Shown here in pieces: positions 21,661-33,062 of a stretch of 64,000 nt of DNA. Each line of letters begins with the position of its first letter. The first letter of the stretch is position 1. The notes below the pieces were generated by a model. It saw only the letters and a program-made list of their open reading frames with translations, had not been told where the DNA came from and did not search any database. The stretch covers positions 68,798,980 through 68,862,979 of the forward strand of contig CM055095.1 in assembly GCA_029204225.1 (NCBI GenBank), read 5' to 3'. Position numbers and translations under genes: made by a program. Source of the stretch: Diphasiastrum complanatum (lineage: Eukaryota; Streptophyta; Lycopodiopsida; Lycopodiales; Lycopodiaceae).

Positions 21661-24489
21661 AAAACATGACTCATTGATCCACCTGACCATATTCTCTTGT
21701 GGATCATATGAGGCATGGCTCTTACCCGCATCAACATTCTCTTGCTCATACTCATCAGGTGAAGATGGCTCTCCATGACTGCGAGATTCTGATGATAAAA
21801 CATGATCGAATTTATCACTTGCTGTAAAAAAAATTGCAACAAACAAAATGATCATAGTTTAAGAACATTATGAATGAAAAATAATTGTAAATATATGCAT
21901 GTGAAAGAAATTGCTATTTACTCACAAGAACTAGAGGTATAGGTCTTCGTTGTAGTGAAGTATCAGGGCCTCTTGGTACGATCTCGTAAAGTCCTTGTCT
22001 ATATTCACAAGTAGCACCAGATAAAAAAGATTAGGAAAAAATTGACACAAACAAGAAGAAGTTCTGATCCATACACAATTTACTAAAAATATCATACTTG
22101 TGCCTCTGTTGCCTTCTTTAACAACTTGCTTTCATGTAAAAAATCTTCTTTCTCGTCTGATGGATACTCTCCTGTGGGAAAATCCAACCACCATGGACAA
22201 TGCTTGAAAACCCATGTGCTCCATTTGCTATTTTTCATTGAGGATGTGTACATGCAATCATTATTTGTTGAATCACACCACTCCAAGGCCATGGGAGACA
22301 TGTACTCTAAGTTTTTGGTATTTACTTGAACGCCCAACCATCTACATCGATTTATGTAAAAACATGAAATGCAATTAATAGAGATGAAATTAATATCAAC
22401 TTGCAAGAAAAAAATATTAATATGCAATACCTCGCCTGAACACAACTCTTTGTGTTGCCAAAGCCAACCCTGGTTGCTTATTAGAATCACATGATGATCT
22501 GGCTTTTCCAACCATCTCTAAGAATACTTTTGGAAAGTTCTTTCTCTTGTACTCTCGAGTGTGCAAAGAAAATCCTGTGGCTGGTAATCTCATGTCATAG
22601 CTAGCCTCCATATTTCGGAGTATAACAATACCAGCATCAATAATCTGATCCCACAAGACCTCTTTCACAAGATATACTCGAAAGGTCTTGTTATCTGCAA
22701 TCGCCAAAACATTCATGGAAGTGTAGAATGAAGACAATGAGTGCAATTGCATATATTAAACGACAATCTGTTACAACTTACCAGTTGGTATGTGGAGTTG
22801 TTTTCTAAAAGCATCATCTTCTTTAGTTAGTGCACGTGCAATGTTTGCCTTGCGATCTTGGGACAACTTTGTGCAAGCTATATTGTATAATCTCTCCTTT
22901 GTAACAGATTTTGGCTTGTGATCCCAATCGACACGTAACATATCACTAAACAAAAATAACATTCTTATTTTTTATAATACTCGTCAATAAACTTGACAAA
23001 CATTTTGATGAAAATAATTAAATGAAATATAATGTATTGACAAAACCGCTTACTTATAAAACTCATCACCGTTGGCTGGATTTGCAAGTGTGGCCAACTT
23101 TCGTGTTTGATGTCTACATTTCAAATCCACTGCATGAAATGTTGTAGCCCACTCCACCTCGTAATTAACTAGCGGAATCTAGGTTTTCTTTTCAAGAACA
23201 GGTTGTAGCTCCAAATGATATACCCCCAATGTCCTTTTTGCCTGACGTAGCCATGCATGGAAATTTCAATGCATAGTTGTTTGTAACGATCACCCAACTG
23301 TCTAATTGTGGAATTGGGAATCAGTCGGCATAAAGGAATTGTGGGAGGAGCTATACCCCTTGACACCTTTGTGGGAAAAGACAAATATAAGTGTTTATGG
23401 CTTAGAAAAATACAAATGCAATCTTTATGCCTAGGCAAGGTAATGTACGAGATTGTAGGTGCAATATTTTACTTGTAATCGATCCATAACGACCTGAAGT
23501 AAATCCAACTGAAGTTTTTTGTCGTAGGAAACAAAGTGACCAGGTTCTTCATCTTCATCTTGTTCATCATCATCTTCTTCAAGAATGACATATGAACTCT
23601 GCTATTAGTGAGAGAATAATAATAGTCAGCTGCGTATACTTCTAGGAAACAAATGCAATCAACATTATTTGATAGTCTTTGAGTCAACCTGGCTTTCTAC
23701 ATTCTTTTGTTTTGAAGCTCCTTTTGGGGTCCTCCTCCTTTTCACAGAACTACCTCGACCTTCCTCCACTGTCATTGCGCTCTACAAAACAAAAATAAAA
23801 CCAAGAAAATAAATAGAAAAAAAAAATTCATGTATTCACAAAATAGTAGTTAAAAATGCTTTGTAGAACACATACATGGCTTGGGATTATGTCATGATGT
23901 TCTTGAACTAAACTCTCCAACTGATTTTCTTGTGTGGTTGGATCTGTTGGATTTGAGGCCAACGAGATTTCTTGCTATGTACAAAAACACACCACATTTA
24001 ACATTAAAAAAATAAACCAATTGCAATATTAGCACCTTCACCTAAAAAAAGTAATGACATGGAACATAAAAAAATTAATACATAATAGATAACTTACCAG
24101 CCTATCAATGGGCCAAGCAACACAACTCTTAACTGAATCGCGAAGAGTGTACATGTCTGCATTCTTGATCAGAATAGGTAGTTGCACGACATCATCATGA
24201 CATGCATACACCAGGATTGACACGTGATTTTTTGGCAATGGCCTATTGTGAAGCATCTCACCAGACTTTGCTTGAAATACCTCACCCTCATCGACTACTT
24301 TATTCTCAGTGAGCAGGCTAACATGATCTCCCTTTTGAAATCCCTACAGAAAATAGCAAGTTTAATATGAGATAATGAAGTGCAAAATCACAATTGAATA
24401 GTGAGTGCAAAGATTTTTGTATCTATGTTGTGTACCTTAGAAAGCTTGCATCTGGTCCTCTTGTCATTGTTTCCTTTTGATCCTTTCAT
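21661..24489 (-). pseudogene. multi-exon DUF8039-like transposon-associated gene
   Basis: On the minus strand, ATG 24489 starts exon 1 (24436-24489). Exons at 24098-24343, 23876-23974, 23689-23781, 23473-23598, 23054-23366, 22782-22945 and 22432-22694 join at GT-AG borders with matching phases. Exon 2 (FQKGDHVSLLTENKVVDEGE ... VVQLPILIKNADMYTLRDSV, CVAWPIDRL) resembles the DUF8039 domain found in plant En/Spm-type transposons. Exon 4 has a basic KRRRTPKG (possible nuclear signal) and exon 5 an acidic EEDDDEQDEDEE run. Exon 6 needs a frameshift and has a TAG; the join after 22432 is also out of phase. More coding-like blocks follow (22092-22350, 21945-22010, 21661-21818). The 3' end is cut at A2. 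The function is unknown. Confidence 0.62.
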
Positions 24490-26123
24490 GATTTAACTCC
24501 TGTGCAAACAAAATCAACAAAAAAATTTAAACTGGTAATGTGTAGAATTGATGTGACAAAGCACTTCTAGACTCAAATATTTTGACCACATTTTAAGGTC
24601 TTGAAATGGAAATCAGTTTCTTCAAATTCTATACACTCTCTCTCCCCCACTCGGAAGAGATTTTCTCTCCCTCCCTCTCTCAAAAGACTTTTTCTTGGAA
24701 CTCCTCGAGGTATGGAGCTGGACTACATTCATCACCACCTTCTTAGCATCTCCTGGTAGGGCAAATGTATCACCACCATATAATCACCAAGCACAGTATC
24801 TGTCGTCTTGCTCCCTAGATTTAACAAAAAGTCCAGTTAATTGAGTTCTATCTTTCAGCGTGCTCTACACCAAAGCTGTTATTTGAAATTTCAGATCAAG
24901 CATTCATCTGATTATTACAGTTTGCAAGGAAAGGTTGTAAGACTGAATTTTTTAATTATCAGATTTGCAAAATTGTAATTTCAGTTAGATGGAAAAGTTA
25001 AATGGTGTTTATGCAAGCACGGCCCAGATTCCGCAGTAGTTCAATGGAGAGAGCAACCAGAGTAGAAACCAGAGCAACCAAGCAGGCTCTGATCACTCAT
25101 TGCCACCATGACTGGTGAAAAGGTTCTGGTAAGAAGATCCATCGCCAGCAGGTAATCATTACATAATAGCAAACCATGCTTTTTTCTTAATTTCCAATGC
25201 AGACGTAACAAGCCCGAGCTGAAACTACAGCATCGGCTTGGACTTTTAGACGCAAGGAAGATCAAAATACATGCAAAGCGGAACTAGCTAGTGAACCTTG
25301 TAAGCTAGCTGCTGGGACATGAACTAACCGAAGTGTTGCGCAGCTTAGCGACTGGTGATTATTAGTAGCGAGTGGGTTGGGTATTTACGAAACAGAGGGA
25401 TTAGATATCCAGAACAGCATGCAATAATACAATGACATCAATCACCCTCTAAAAGATTATCAGCCAGTTCGATCGAGCACTCTATCGAGTTGGCAAAGGG
25501 CATTTTTTGCAGATTTCCTTATATGGGGGAGGCACTGGTTCAGAACCCGCGTCCTCAATAATGGCTTCGAGAGAGATGGCCTGCAGAAGACAGAAGAGAA
25601 CTAACGAAGATCAAACGACATGCTCCCCTAGAATCAAGGATGACCTGCACCAGAAACAGAGAACGAGTGTCCAAAAAAATGGTACTTTCTGAATCTAAGG
25701 ATTGTAGTTTAGATCATTTGAAGCCACGTGCCTTGCGCTTGAGAGCCACAAATAAAAGTCTGTTACCTACAGACTTTTACCCATGGCTTGGCTTTCCTGA
25801 AATCACACATGCAGGTTGATGACAAGCACATTCCAATTTCCGGATGGAGAATGGAGCCACGCTACCTCACGAATCAGTCACGAGCTACGTTAGATGGATG
25901 GATGGTGTTGCTATGTAGGTTGGCTTCATCGTCAGTTTTATTTGCAAGCTTCCATGGAGTGTGGAGTCTATCTGCACTGTATTTATTCAGTATCTTGTGT
26001 GTTCTGATATCAAAACGCCTGCACATCACTTGTAAATGACCCCTTTCAAGACCTCTTTGCGTGCGTATTTAGAGAAGAAAGCCTCTCGCACCTGCACATC
26101 AACAGCTCGTAAATAATGTCGGC
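24490..26123. other. unassigned sequence
   Basis: I see no gene. There are pyrimidine-rich tracts (24640-24690) and short open frames without motifs. The base composition is less AT-rich than in the retroelements. It may hold the promoter of the minus-strand DUF8039-like gene or the rest of its transposon, but I see no terminal inverted repeat. Confidence 0.4.
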
Positions 26124-26253
26124 CGTGGCGCCGGCGCCACGACAAAGCCCAAAAAATTACCCATCTCAAAACAGAGCGCCGTGGCGCCGGCGCCACGACA
26201 AAGGCCAACACATGACCCATTTCAAAAGAAAGCGTTGTGGCACCGGCGCCACG
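26124..26253. repeat. GC-rich palindromic tandem array (56-bp period)
   Basis: The 18-bp perfect palindrome CGTGGCGCCGGCGCCACG occurs at 26124-26141 and 26180-26197. A third copy with two transitions (TGTGGCACCGGCGCCACG) lies at 26236-26253. The period is exactly 56 bp. Sequence between the copies is partly shared (ACAAAGSCCAA, ACCCATYTCAAAA). It is strikingly GC- and CpG-rich in an AT-rich region. Confidence 0.95.
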
Positions 26254-26969
26254 GCCGCCCAAAAACAAATTAATCCTACACCAAAAGAAATCGTTTTTGG
26301 TAAATGTGCCGCCCAAAAAAGTTCCTAGCTGGCTATTCGTAAATGCACTGTCCAATTGATGGGAAATTTTGCTCTTAATGGAAACGACCATTCTATACTA
26401 AATATCCCAAATCTACAATAGTCGACCAGAGAATAAAGACATTTTTTGAATCTGTAGTTCAATGTTAGTTCTCTTTGTGCTTCACCTTATTTTTGCAAAG
26501 AGCCTTCGACCCAGTGGCTATCCATTCTCTGTCATTTTGTAAACGTGCGATAGGCACCACAAATTGCGTGGGAAAAAGACTCCTTGCGGAAGGATATTCC
26601 CCCTACTAAATTGCATGCTGCTGAATTCAAGTTGCTGAGTTACGGTCAATACCTTGATTTTGTGATAAATCAAGTGCTTATATAGGATGATCAACAACCG
26701 AAAATAACAAGCAGACCTCTGAGTCCAGACAATTAACGGACTCTATGTATCTTTGGGCTAAGAATGACCTGAGGTAAATTTGCTAATGTTAAGTTGATTA
26801 CTTGTTCAGTTGTATGACAATTATTTACAAAAAAAAAAAACAATTTCATGGAAAAAACGTTAGCAAGAAACTTAGATATCGAGGGGTTGCTTTTAAATAT
26901 TGGGTAAATCAATCCGAATATGGGTTTGCTTTTTGGGATGGATTTAATGGGTAGGGAAAAAATGTAGGG
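26254..26969. other. unassigned sequence
   Basis: I recognise no gene or repeat beyond short A-runs (26829-26840). It lies between the palindromic array and the tail of the coiled-coil ORF of gypsy copy I. Confidence 0.4.
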
Positions 26970-27790
26970 GAATAAAACAACAGCTGTTTACTTCCAACAC
27001 AAATCAGTGAGCCTAGTAGCAACAACGGGCCTGAACCATTTTGCAGGAAGCTAATGTAGGTATCCAAGCGATCAGCTTGTTGCTGGGCCAATGTCTTTTC
27101 GCTTTCAGCCTTTTCTTCATGTTGCTTGGCTATCTTCACCTCTCGATCCAGCTGGACAATTTTCTGGCTGATCAGAGTGTTTTCGGATCCTAAATCAGAG
27201 ATCCTCTGTTCCATTTTCTTCTTCTTATCCAGCATAGACTACATCACTTGCCCAAGGCTTGAAACTAACCCAAGAGCATCACCATAATCGACAGTCGTGG
27301 AGGTGGCAGCAGCAGGAGACCCTGATGGTACTGTCCGTGGTAGGCGTGGAATAGGTGCCAAGGTCTCTTCTTCTTCAAAAATATCCTCGTCTTCAAACCC
27401 TTCAGGCATCGTGGCGTCGAACTGCTTTGGTGACTTTATAGTTGTGTCAACCCGAAGTGTGGCTGGGCTACCATGTGTGGCTAGTTGCTGACTCGCATCT
27501 TCGACACCAACAATAGCTTCATGGATATGCCCGAATCCTCTTCCAGGGATTGGGGTTCAAAGGGCGCTGGGCTCTGGGGCATTTCAAAGATTTCAGTGGC
27601 TCCAAGGGGGTCGGAATCATCGAACATATCTATGAAGAACTGTGTGTTGGGTGAGGTTGCTTCGATGTGCGGGGGTGAGGCGGCCTGGGCAGCTGTGATG
27701 GGAATGGTAGGCCCAATGGTCACAGACTGTCCTTGTATGGGAGCAGAGACGAGGGAAGCATCAAAGGTGAGGGGAATTGATACAATGGTA
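26970..27790 (-). pseudogene. ORF X of gypsy I, partial (acidic and coiled-coil parts)
   Basis: Minus-strand reading in pieces: GQSVTIGPTIPITAAQAASP with FFIDMFDDSDPLGATEIFEM (27760-27570), an acidic FEDEDIFEEEETLAPIPR (about 27390), YGDALGLVSSLGQVM (about 27270) and a heptad-rich segment from MLDKKKKMEQRISDLGSENT to QQADRLDTYISFLQ (27235-27040), likely a coiled coil. The copy of ORF X at 48536-49160 shows GQFVTIGATIPIRTTQAAS, FEEDDVFEEEDTQPKPQ and GDALSLVTNLTQV in the same order. It is fused out of frame to the RNase H of gypsy I near 27785, so a deletion removed integrase and the N-terminus of X. Confidence 0.6.
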
Positions 27791-28560
27791 CAATTGTCCT
27801 GCAATTAATTGATAAGGTTGAGTCTTATGAATCAATTGTCTTTTCTGTACTTTTGTCAAAGAGTCATTCGGTTGTCCTAGCATTAGGTACTCAACAATAT
27901 CTACCGCCCACTCAGGTACTGCTTCAACATAGAACAACGCAACATCTGGCAGTTCATCATCCACTTCAATATTAACTAGTGCGGATTCAACTCGCAAAAC
28001 GTGATCGGCTAGATAATGTTGCTTCCCCTTTCTGGCCACAATTTGAAAGCCAAATTCAGTCAATAATAATAACCATCTTGCAATACGTCCAGTATTACAC
28101 ATCTTATTTACCAAGTAAAGTGACGGTTGATGATCCGTATAAAATACAAAATGTGTTTCCATGACGTAGTGATGAAATTTCCGAACAGAAAAAATCATGG
28201 CTAGCGCTTCACGTTCTGTTGTTGAATAATTCTTCTCTGGATCTGTAAGCTGTCTGCTTGCAAATCGTATAGGATAATCCTTCGTATAGTCATCTGGCTG
28301 CGTCAAAACTGATCCAATGGCGTATTTTGAGGCATCCGTATGAACATGAAACTCTAATGTCCAATCTGGAGAACGCAGTATTGGTGCTAAAGATAATGCT
28401 TTTTTTAACTTTTCAAAAGCCTCTAATGCCTCTACTGTCCAAATAGGAACAATAGTTAATTTGTATATAGGTTTGTTGAATCCGCAAAGAAGATAATAAA
28501 AATTCGATAGTAGTTCGCATGACCCATAAACACATAAACTCCTCAAATTGTTGCTGGCGG
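27761..28560 (-). pseudogene. gypsy I RNase H and RT thumb
   Basis: This is the gypsy RNase H domain (RT_RNaseH). LEFHVHTDASKYAIGSVLTQ carries the first Asp, TEREALAMIFSVRKFHHYVM the Glu, FYTDHQPSLYLVNKM the Asp, then ARWLLLLTEFGFQIVARKGK and HYLADHVLRVES. The upstream LKKALSLAPILRSPDW block is the usual connection. The frame is open for about 261 codons to 27761. Integrase, which should follow after a zinc-binding segment, is absent: the homology stops at PYQLIAGQLY. Confidence 0.9.
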
Positions 28561-29400
28561 TGGCAATTCCACAATAACTTTGATCTTAGAATAATCGGTG
28601 GCAATACCATGTCTTGATATTACATGTCCAAGCACCACTCCGTGAGAAACCCATATCTGGTATTTTTCTGGATTTAGAGAAATCTAATATTTGCGGCATC
28701 TTTCAAAGACTTTCTCCAATCAGTCCAGGTGGTCTCTATCTGTACTATGAACTCCCAAGTTGCCCAAGTAAATTTCAAGAAATTTTTGCAGATAATCTTT
28801 AAAGGCAAATTGTATTACTCTTTGGAATGAACTTGGTGCATTACAGAGTCCAAACGGCATTACTTTGTAAGCATAGATGCCCCATTCTGTTGCAAAAGTA
28901 GTTTTGTGGCGATCGGCAGGTGCAATCTTAACCTGGTTGTAACCACTAAATCCATCCAGGAAATTATAAGCTTTCGCTCCAGCAAGGCGATCCAAAATGC
29001 TTTCAGTAAAAGGTAATGGAAAGTGATCCTTCCATGTCACTTTATTTAATGCTTTGAGATTCACACAAATTCACAATTTTCCATTTTTCTTAGGAATAAT
29101 GACAATCGGTGAAATTCATTCAGTATGCTTGATCTTATAAATGAAATCGGTGTCAAGCAGTCTATGAAGTTCTTTCTTTATCAGATCTTCCACATGAGGT
29201 TTACATCGATAGAACTTTGTAACCTTTGGTATTGCATCAGGTACTAAAGGTATGGTATGCTCAATGACTGATGTCGGAATATCCTTCAAATTTTGATAAG
29301 TCTATGCAAAGCAATCTTGATACTTATTAAGTAACAAACGGAGTGCTTGATACTGTTCAAGAGTAAGTTGTGATCCCACATGTACAATCTTTTCCGGTTC
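28561..29400 (-). pseudogene. gypsy I reverse transcriptase
   Basis: Gypsy-type RT (RVT_1): NLKALNKVTWKDHFPLPFTE, ILDRLAGAKAYNFLDGFSGY, QVKIAPADRHKTTFATEWGI and YAYKVMPFGLCNAPSSFQRV are all clear. The catalytic box, expected as FLDD or YLDD, reads EIYLGNLGVHS (about 28770-28790), so both aspartates are lost. Upstream blocks (LNKYQDCFA, RCKPHVEDLIKKELHRLLD, SPIVIIPKKNGKL) are present with several stops. This copy cannot reverse-transcribe. Confidence 0.92.
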
Positions 29401-29818
29401 TCCTGGCAAGATTCATTGGTTGCGTCCTAGCTGGGCCATCGTAAACCTCTTTAGATTTCGGCATGTGTTCTTCATGTTCACGATGTGCTTTAGGTAACAT
29501 GATAACCACATCATCCAGTGTATAACGTTTAAAATGCTCTGGCATATCATGCTGGACTACATTTGCTTGTTCTTTTTCGAAAGGACTTGTCTTGGATCTT
29601 CGTTTAGTCTTCTTAGCAGGAATTGATCGTGGAGGTGATGACTTTCGGGATGATAAATCTTTCTTCACAGGTGAAGACTTCCTAGACGATGATGTCTTGC
29701 TGGAGATCTGACTTGAAGAATCATTCTTGACTTTTCCTTTGCCTTTATCCATTAGAGGTGGCACTTCCTTTAAATCAATCTTTTGAGGTTGTTGAGCAGT
29801 AGCATAAATGGCATACTA
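29401..29818 (-). pseudogene. gypsy I gag-pol linker, protease missing
   Basis: A serine/lysine-rich low-complexity segment (MPPLMDKGKGKVKNDSSSQI, then SSRKSSP repeats) precedes FKRYTLDDVVIMLPKAHREH. The latter looks like the linker between Gag and protease. The DGGS-type protease that H keeps at 12580-12990 is not found before RT begins near 29390, so it was probably deleted. Confidence 0.6.
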
Positions 29819-29827
29819 TTCGGAAGA

Positions 29828-30991
29828 TTATCCTTCCTGATCATTACCATAGCTCCATTGCTCAGCACTTCCGTAAGGTTTTGGTTCCATCAGATTGGTA
29901 GGAGGAGCGGAGTGTTTTGGTGGGGCAGGCAACGCTAGACGTTCCGGGTATCCAAGGGTAGATTGTCGCAGTCTTGCTGCTGGATTGCCTCCATACTGTG
30001 GATCTCGATATCCCATCTGGGCATACCATTGCTGAATTATCCGAGGGTTGAAGTTGCAAAAGGCAGTCTCATGGTTAGGTGAATTACACAGATGGCAAAC
30101 AGTGATTTTCATATGTTTTTTCAATTGAGGACACTCGTTCACTATGTGATTTCCTGTACAAATAGAACACCGGACATTTTTCCTAATAGGAAAAGTCTTT
30201 GCAAACTTCTCAGGTTCCTTGTTCGCTTCTCCGTGAAAATTTTCCAATGCTTTGATCTTCTCATCAAATTGCAACTGCAACTTTTCCATCTATTTCTGCT
30301 GGGTCTTTCCAAGTTTCTCAAACTCACTGAGCATCATTTCTGCAGTAGCATTGGCATTCGTTGATGCAATACTGGTGGATGTCGTAGTAGTCTGCCCTAC
30401 TGTATAAGGTAACACACTAACATTCGGCTCATCATCTGAATCTTCATCCTCCTCCCGAATTGCATCGTCCATCACATTTTGCAAAAGTGCATACTCATTA
30501 TGGCGTTTCAGCTCACGTCTGATCTGTTTAGGTAGACTTGACAAAAACCACATAATCATGGCATTTTCATTAATCAGCTCAGGCTCACATTTAGATCTAA
30601 GACGTGTCACCCTTTTGATGTCATCTCGAACCATTTCCCGCTTTCCCATTTTAATTTTACTTAAAAGTAGAAAAGGGTCTTCCATAAACTTCTGCGGTTT
30701 GAACCGTGTGATAAGGGCTCGTTTAACAACCTCCCAATCTGTACGCTCAGTTTCATCTTGGTTATAGTACCAATCTTGTGTTGCGCCTATTAAGGCCATA
30801 GGAAACAACTTAAGTTTATCTTGAGGATAAATCTCACCATAGACCTCACAGGATTCAGCATAGATATGAAGAAATCTAACTGGATCTGTTAATCCATTAT
30901 ATTTGGGTAGATCCAATCGGGGTGCTCTTCTAACAATAATTGGATTGACCTCCTGTGGAGCACCTCCAGGAGCAGCTCCAGGGGCAGCCAT
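29828..30991 (-). pseudogene. gypsy I gag
   Basis: A Ty3/gypsy Gag starts at ATG 30991 (MAAPGAAPGGAPQEVNPIIV). The capsid part is a good Retrotrans_gag match: LPKYNGLTDPVRFLHIYAES, KLFPMALIGATQDWYYNQDE and FLSSLPKQIRRELKRHNEYA. A stop after GKTQQK at 30290 separates it from a second open stretch (153 codons) with a coiled-coil-like start and two knuckles, CSICTGNHIVNEC and CHLCNSPNHETAFC. Gag would form the virus-like particle and bind RNA. Only one nonsense codon is needed to explain the break. Confidence 0.88.
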
Positions 30992-30999
30992 CCTTACAG

Positions 31000-31577
31000 A
31001 TTTAGATCAAATCGATAATGAGATTGGGTATAGATTTTTCCGAAAAACTATTTCAGATTAGATCTGCTATCTCTATTCCACTTTTCAAGAATCTAATTCT
31101 ATATGATGACAAACTACCCAAAATTTGATCAAACAATACTTCTCAAAAATGGTAAATCTCTCAGATTCCAATTCAGAATATATCAGATTTGATCCAATTT
31201 TGACAAAGACTTGATCTGGAAAATCAGAAACTAAAAATAGGACTAGCGAAGGTTCTCTAGGCGAAGGTTGTCTCGGCGAAGGTTCAACAGTGTTATTTTG
31301 GGATAAAAACTCTTTGAACACTTTTCTGGCAATTTCTTGGGAAATAACCTTCGCCAACTTCTCAAATGGAAGATCTAACACAGATAAAACTATGGACAAC
31401 CGGACGAAGATTTTTGACACAACCAAATACTGTTTTTGTAATCTGGCGAGGGTAAAAATCAAGATTTTTTGTGATCTGATTAAATAGAATTTTTGCCGAA
31501 CTCAAAAATAGTAGTTTACTATAGATAGAATGTTCTGGAAACTCGGCAAAAATTCTGGCAAAGGATCAAGAGTAATA
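31000..31577 (-). other. 5' noncoding region of gypsy I
   Basis: Sequence upstream of the gag ATG has no clear gene. It contains GCGAAGGTT repeats on the plus strand (31245, 31261, 31275) and an inverted AACCTTCGCC at about 31350, the motif family also seen in element H at 13250-13580. I see no primer-binding site or LTR boundary. Confidence 0.5.
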
Positions 31578-32063
31578 CTAATAATTTTGCAAAAATGTGA
31601 CTTTTTTGGCAAAAATATGACAATATAAGAGTTCTGATAGTTGTTGGTGACTCATTTCAAATTTAGCACATTGTTCATCTCTAGTTACAGCCTTGAGTAA
31701 AAGTTCTTTTGAAACTTCCATTTGTATTTTTCCAGGACCAGGGTTACTGTTGGTAGCCACCACTTCATCTACTAATCTTTTTGTTTTTGCGAGTGCGAAG
31801 CGAGATGAACCTGCTCTTATAACATGATTGTGAAAACCTTGATGTATCATGACCCTGCTGCATTGAAAGTTGCTAGGCATGCAATAATATACATTTACTG
31901 CACATGCTTGTATGCAAATTGGTTTTCTCTTGCAATAAAAACACTCCAATGTCCCATACCCGTCAGTGGACACGCCCAATGGTGGTCTACTTTTCAGCTC
32001 GCCAATCCAACATTGTCGATTTGGTGCACCAGACAATCCGAGTGATCCACAAAGTCCATTCAT
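31578..32063 (-). pseudogene. MULE transposase N-terminal-like region
   Basis: A 161-codon frame contains TLECFYCKRKPICIQACAVN, FQCSRVMIHQGFHNHVIRAG and KTKRLVDEVVATN. The arrangement (Cys cluster, then VxIHxGxHxHxV) resembles the domain before the catalytic core in a group of plant Mutator-like transposases. The core (32256-33030) lies next to it but on the other strand, so the two halves are head to head. The assignment rests on general resemblance only. Confidence 0.5.
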
Positions 32064-32229
32064 ACCTCAAAAACACCACCACAGTAACTTTTTCTTATAG
32101 TGCTTGGAAAACTAACATGTGTCTTCACATGGATAAACTCAAATACTCTATTTCGGTAACATCGGTTTGTGTATATCATAAAATTTTAGAGATAGCTATT
32201 AAAATGATTTGTTTGAACTTATCATTGTA

Positions 32230-33033
32230 TTCATTTATGCAGATTCAAGAAAATAGTGACTGAGAGCAAAAAAAGAACTATGGGAAAGGGTGTGGAGACT
32301 AGTTTACTGAAATTAAAAAGATTGTGTATATATGATTTTTTCCATGGAAGTAGATTTCCAGGACAGTGTGAAGATATTACAGAACGTTGCTTTGTGTTCA
32401 AAATGTCCACAACGGGACCAGCATCTGGTGTTGATCTAGTGAATAGGATGGCACAAACTGGAGATGGTGACTTGAGAAGGTCATGGGTTTGCTTTGACCA
32501 TGTTAGGCAAGTACAGGGTTGGACGACTATGGGAGCACACGTTTATGTACCTAGGTATTGAATCTTGTTTTTTCTCAACAATCACACAACCATTTTTTCA
32601 AGAACATTTTGTAAAACATTAATGTTAGAATCATTGCATATCCACAATATTTTGTTTGACAGTGTGTTTTTATGAAACAATGTGCAAGAACTCATGACAA
32701 TTGCCACTTGCGAGATGAAAGAGGAGGACATGGAAGCACAAGCTTTATTTTGGAATATGTTAAATAAGACCATAAGAAAAAAGGGCTTCAAAGAGCCAGA
32801 CTTTCATGGCTTCATGGCAGATGAAGCACAAGCAAACTGGAGAGCCATTCGTACGGTGTACAATGGAGGACCGGAGAACATAATGCACGGTCGAGAACGA
32901 TCATGTCTTTTTCACTGGGAGCAAAGTCTTCAAATACACACAACCCAATACGTATTCAAGCGACATCAAGATGAACACAAAGACATTTGTCGCAAGTGGA
33001 AGAATGCATTGACGTTAGATGAAGCTTTACCAG
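32230..33033 (+). pseudogene. MULE-type DDE transposase core
   Basis: Blocks in order: FPGQCEDITERCFVFKMSTT, DGDLRRSWVCFDHVRQVQGW, TTMGAHVYVPRY, then ELMTIATCEMKEEDMEAQAL, FHGFMADEAQANWRAIRTVY and GRERSCLFHWEQSLQ. This is the plant Mutator-like transposase (MULE) fold; the Asp in FMADEAQANW is likely catalytic. A gap at 32562-32680 could be an intron (GTATTG donor, AG acceptor), but the phase does not fit. The gene is cut at about 33033 by LTR sequence of F. Confidence 0.72.
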
Positions 33034-33062
33034 AGCCGCATTTTTCACTTGACAGAATGTCG
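33034..33062 (+). repeat. 3' LTR fragment of F (left piece)
   Basis: The 29 bases GAGCCGCATTTTTCACTTGA..GAATGTCG match 16455-16487 of the 5' LTR of F closely. The alignment continues in register on the far side of element D at 38857, so D split this LTR. Confidence 0.7.
33058..33062. repeat. target-site duplication of D (left copy)
   Basis: TGTCG here is repeated exactly at 38852-38856 directly after the other LTR of D. Confidence 0.92.

Noticed and set aside
26026..26391. 121-codon frame over the GC-rich palindromes
   Set aside because: It simply translates the 56-bp repeat; the peptide repeats (GAGATTLSFEMG-like) follow the DNA period.
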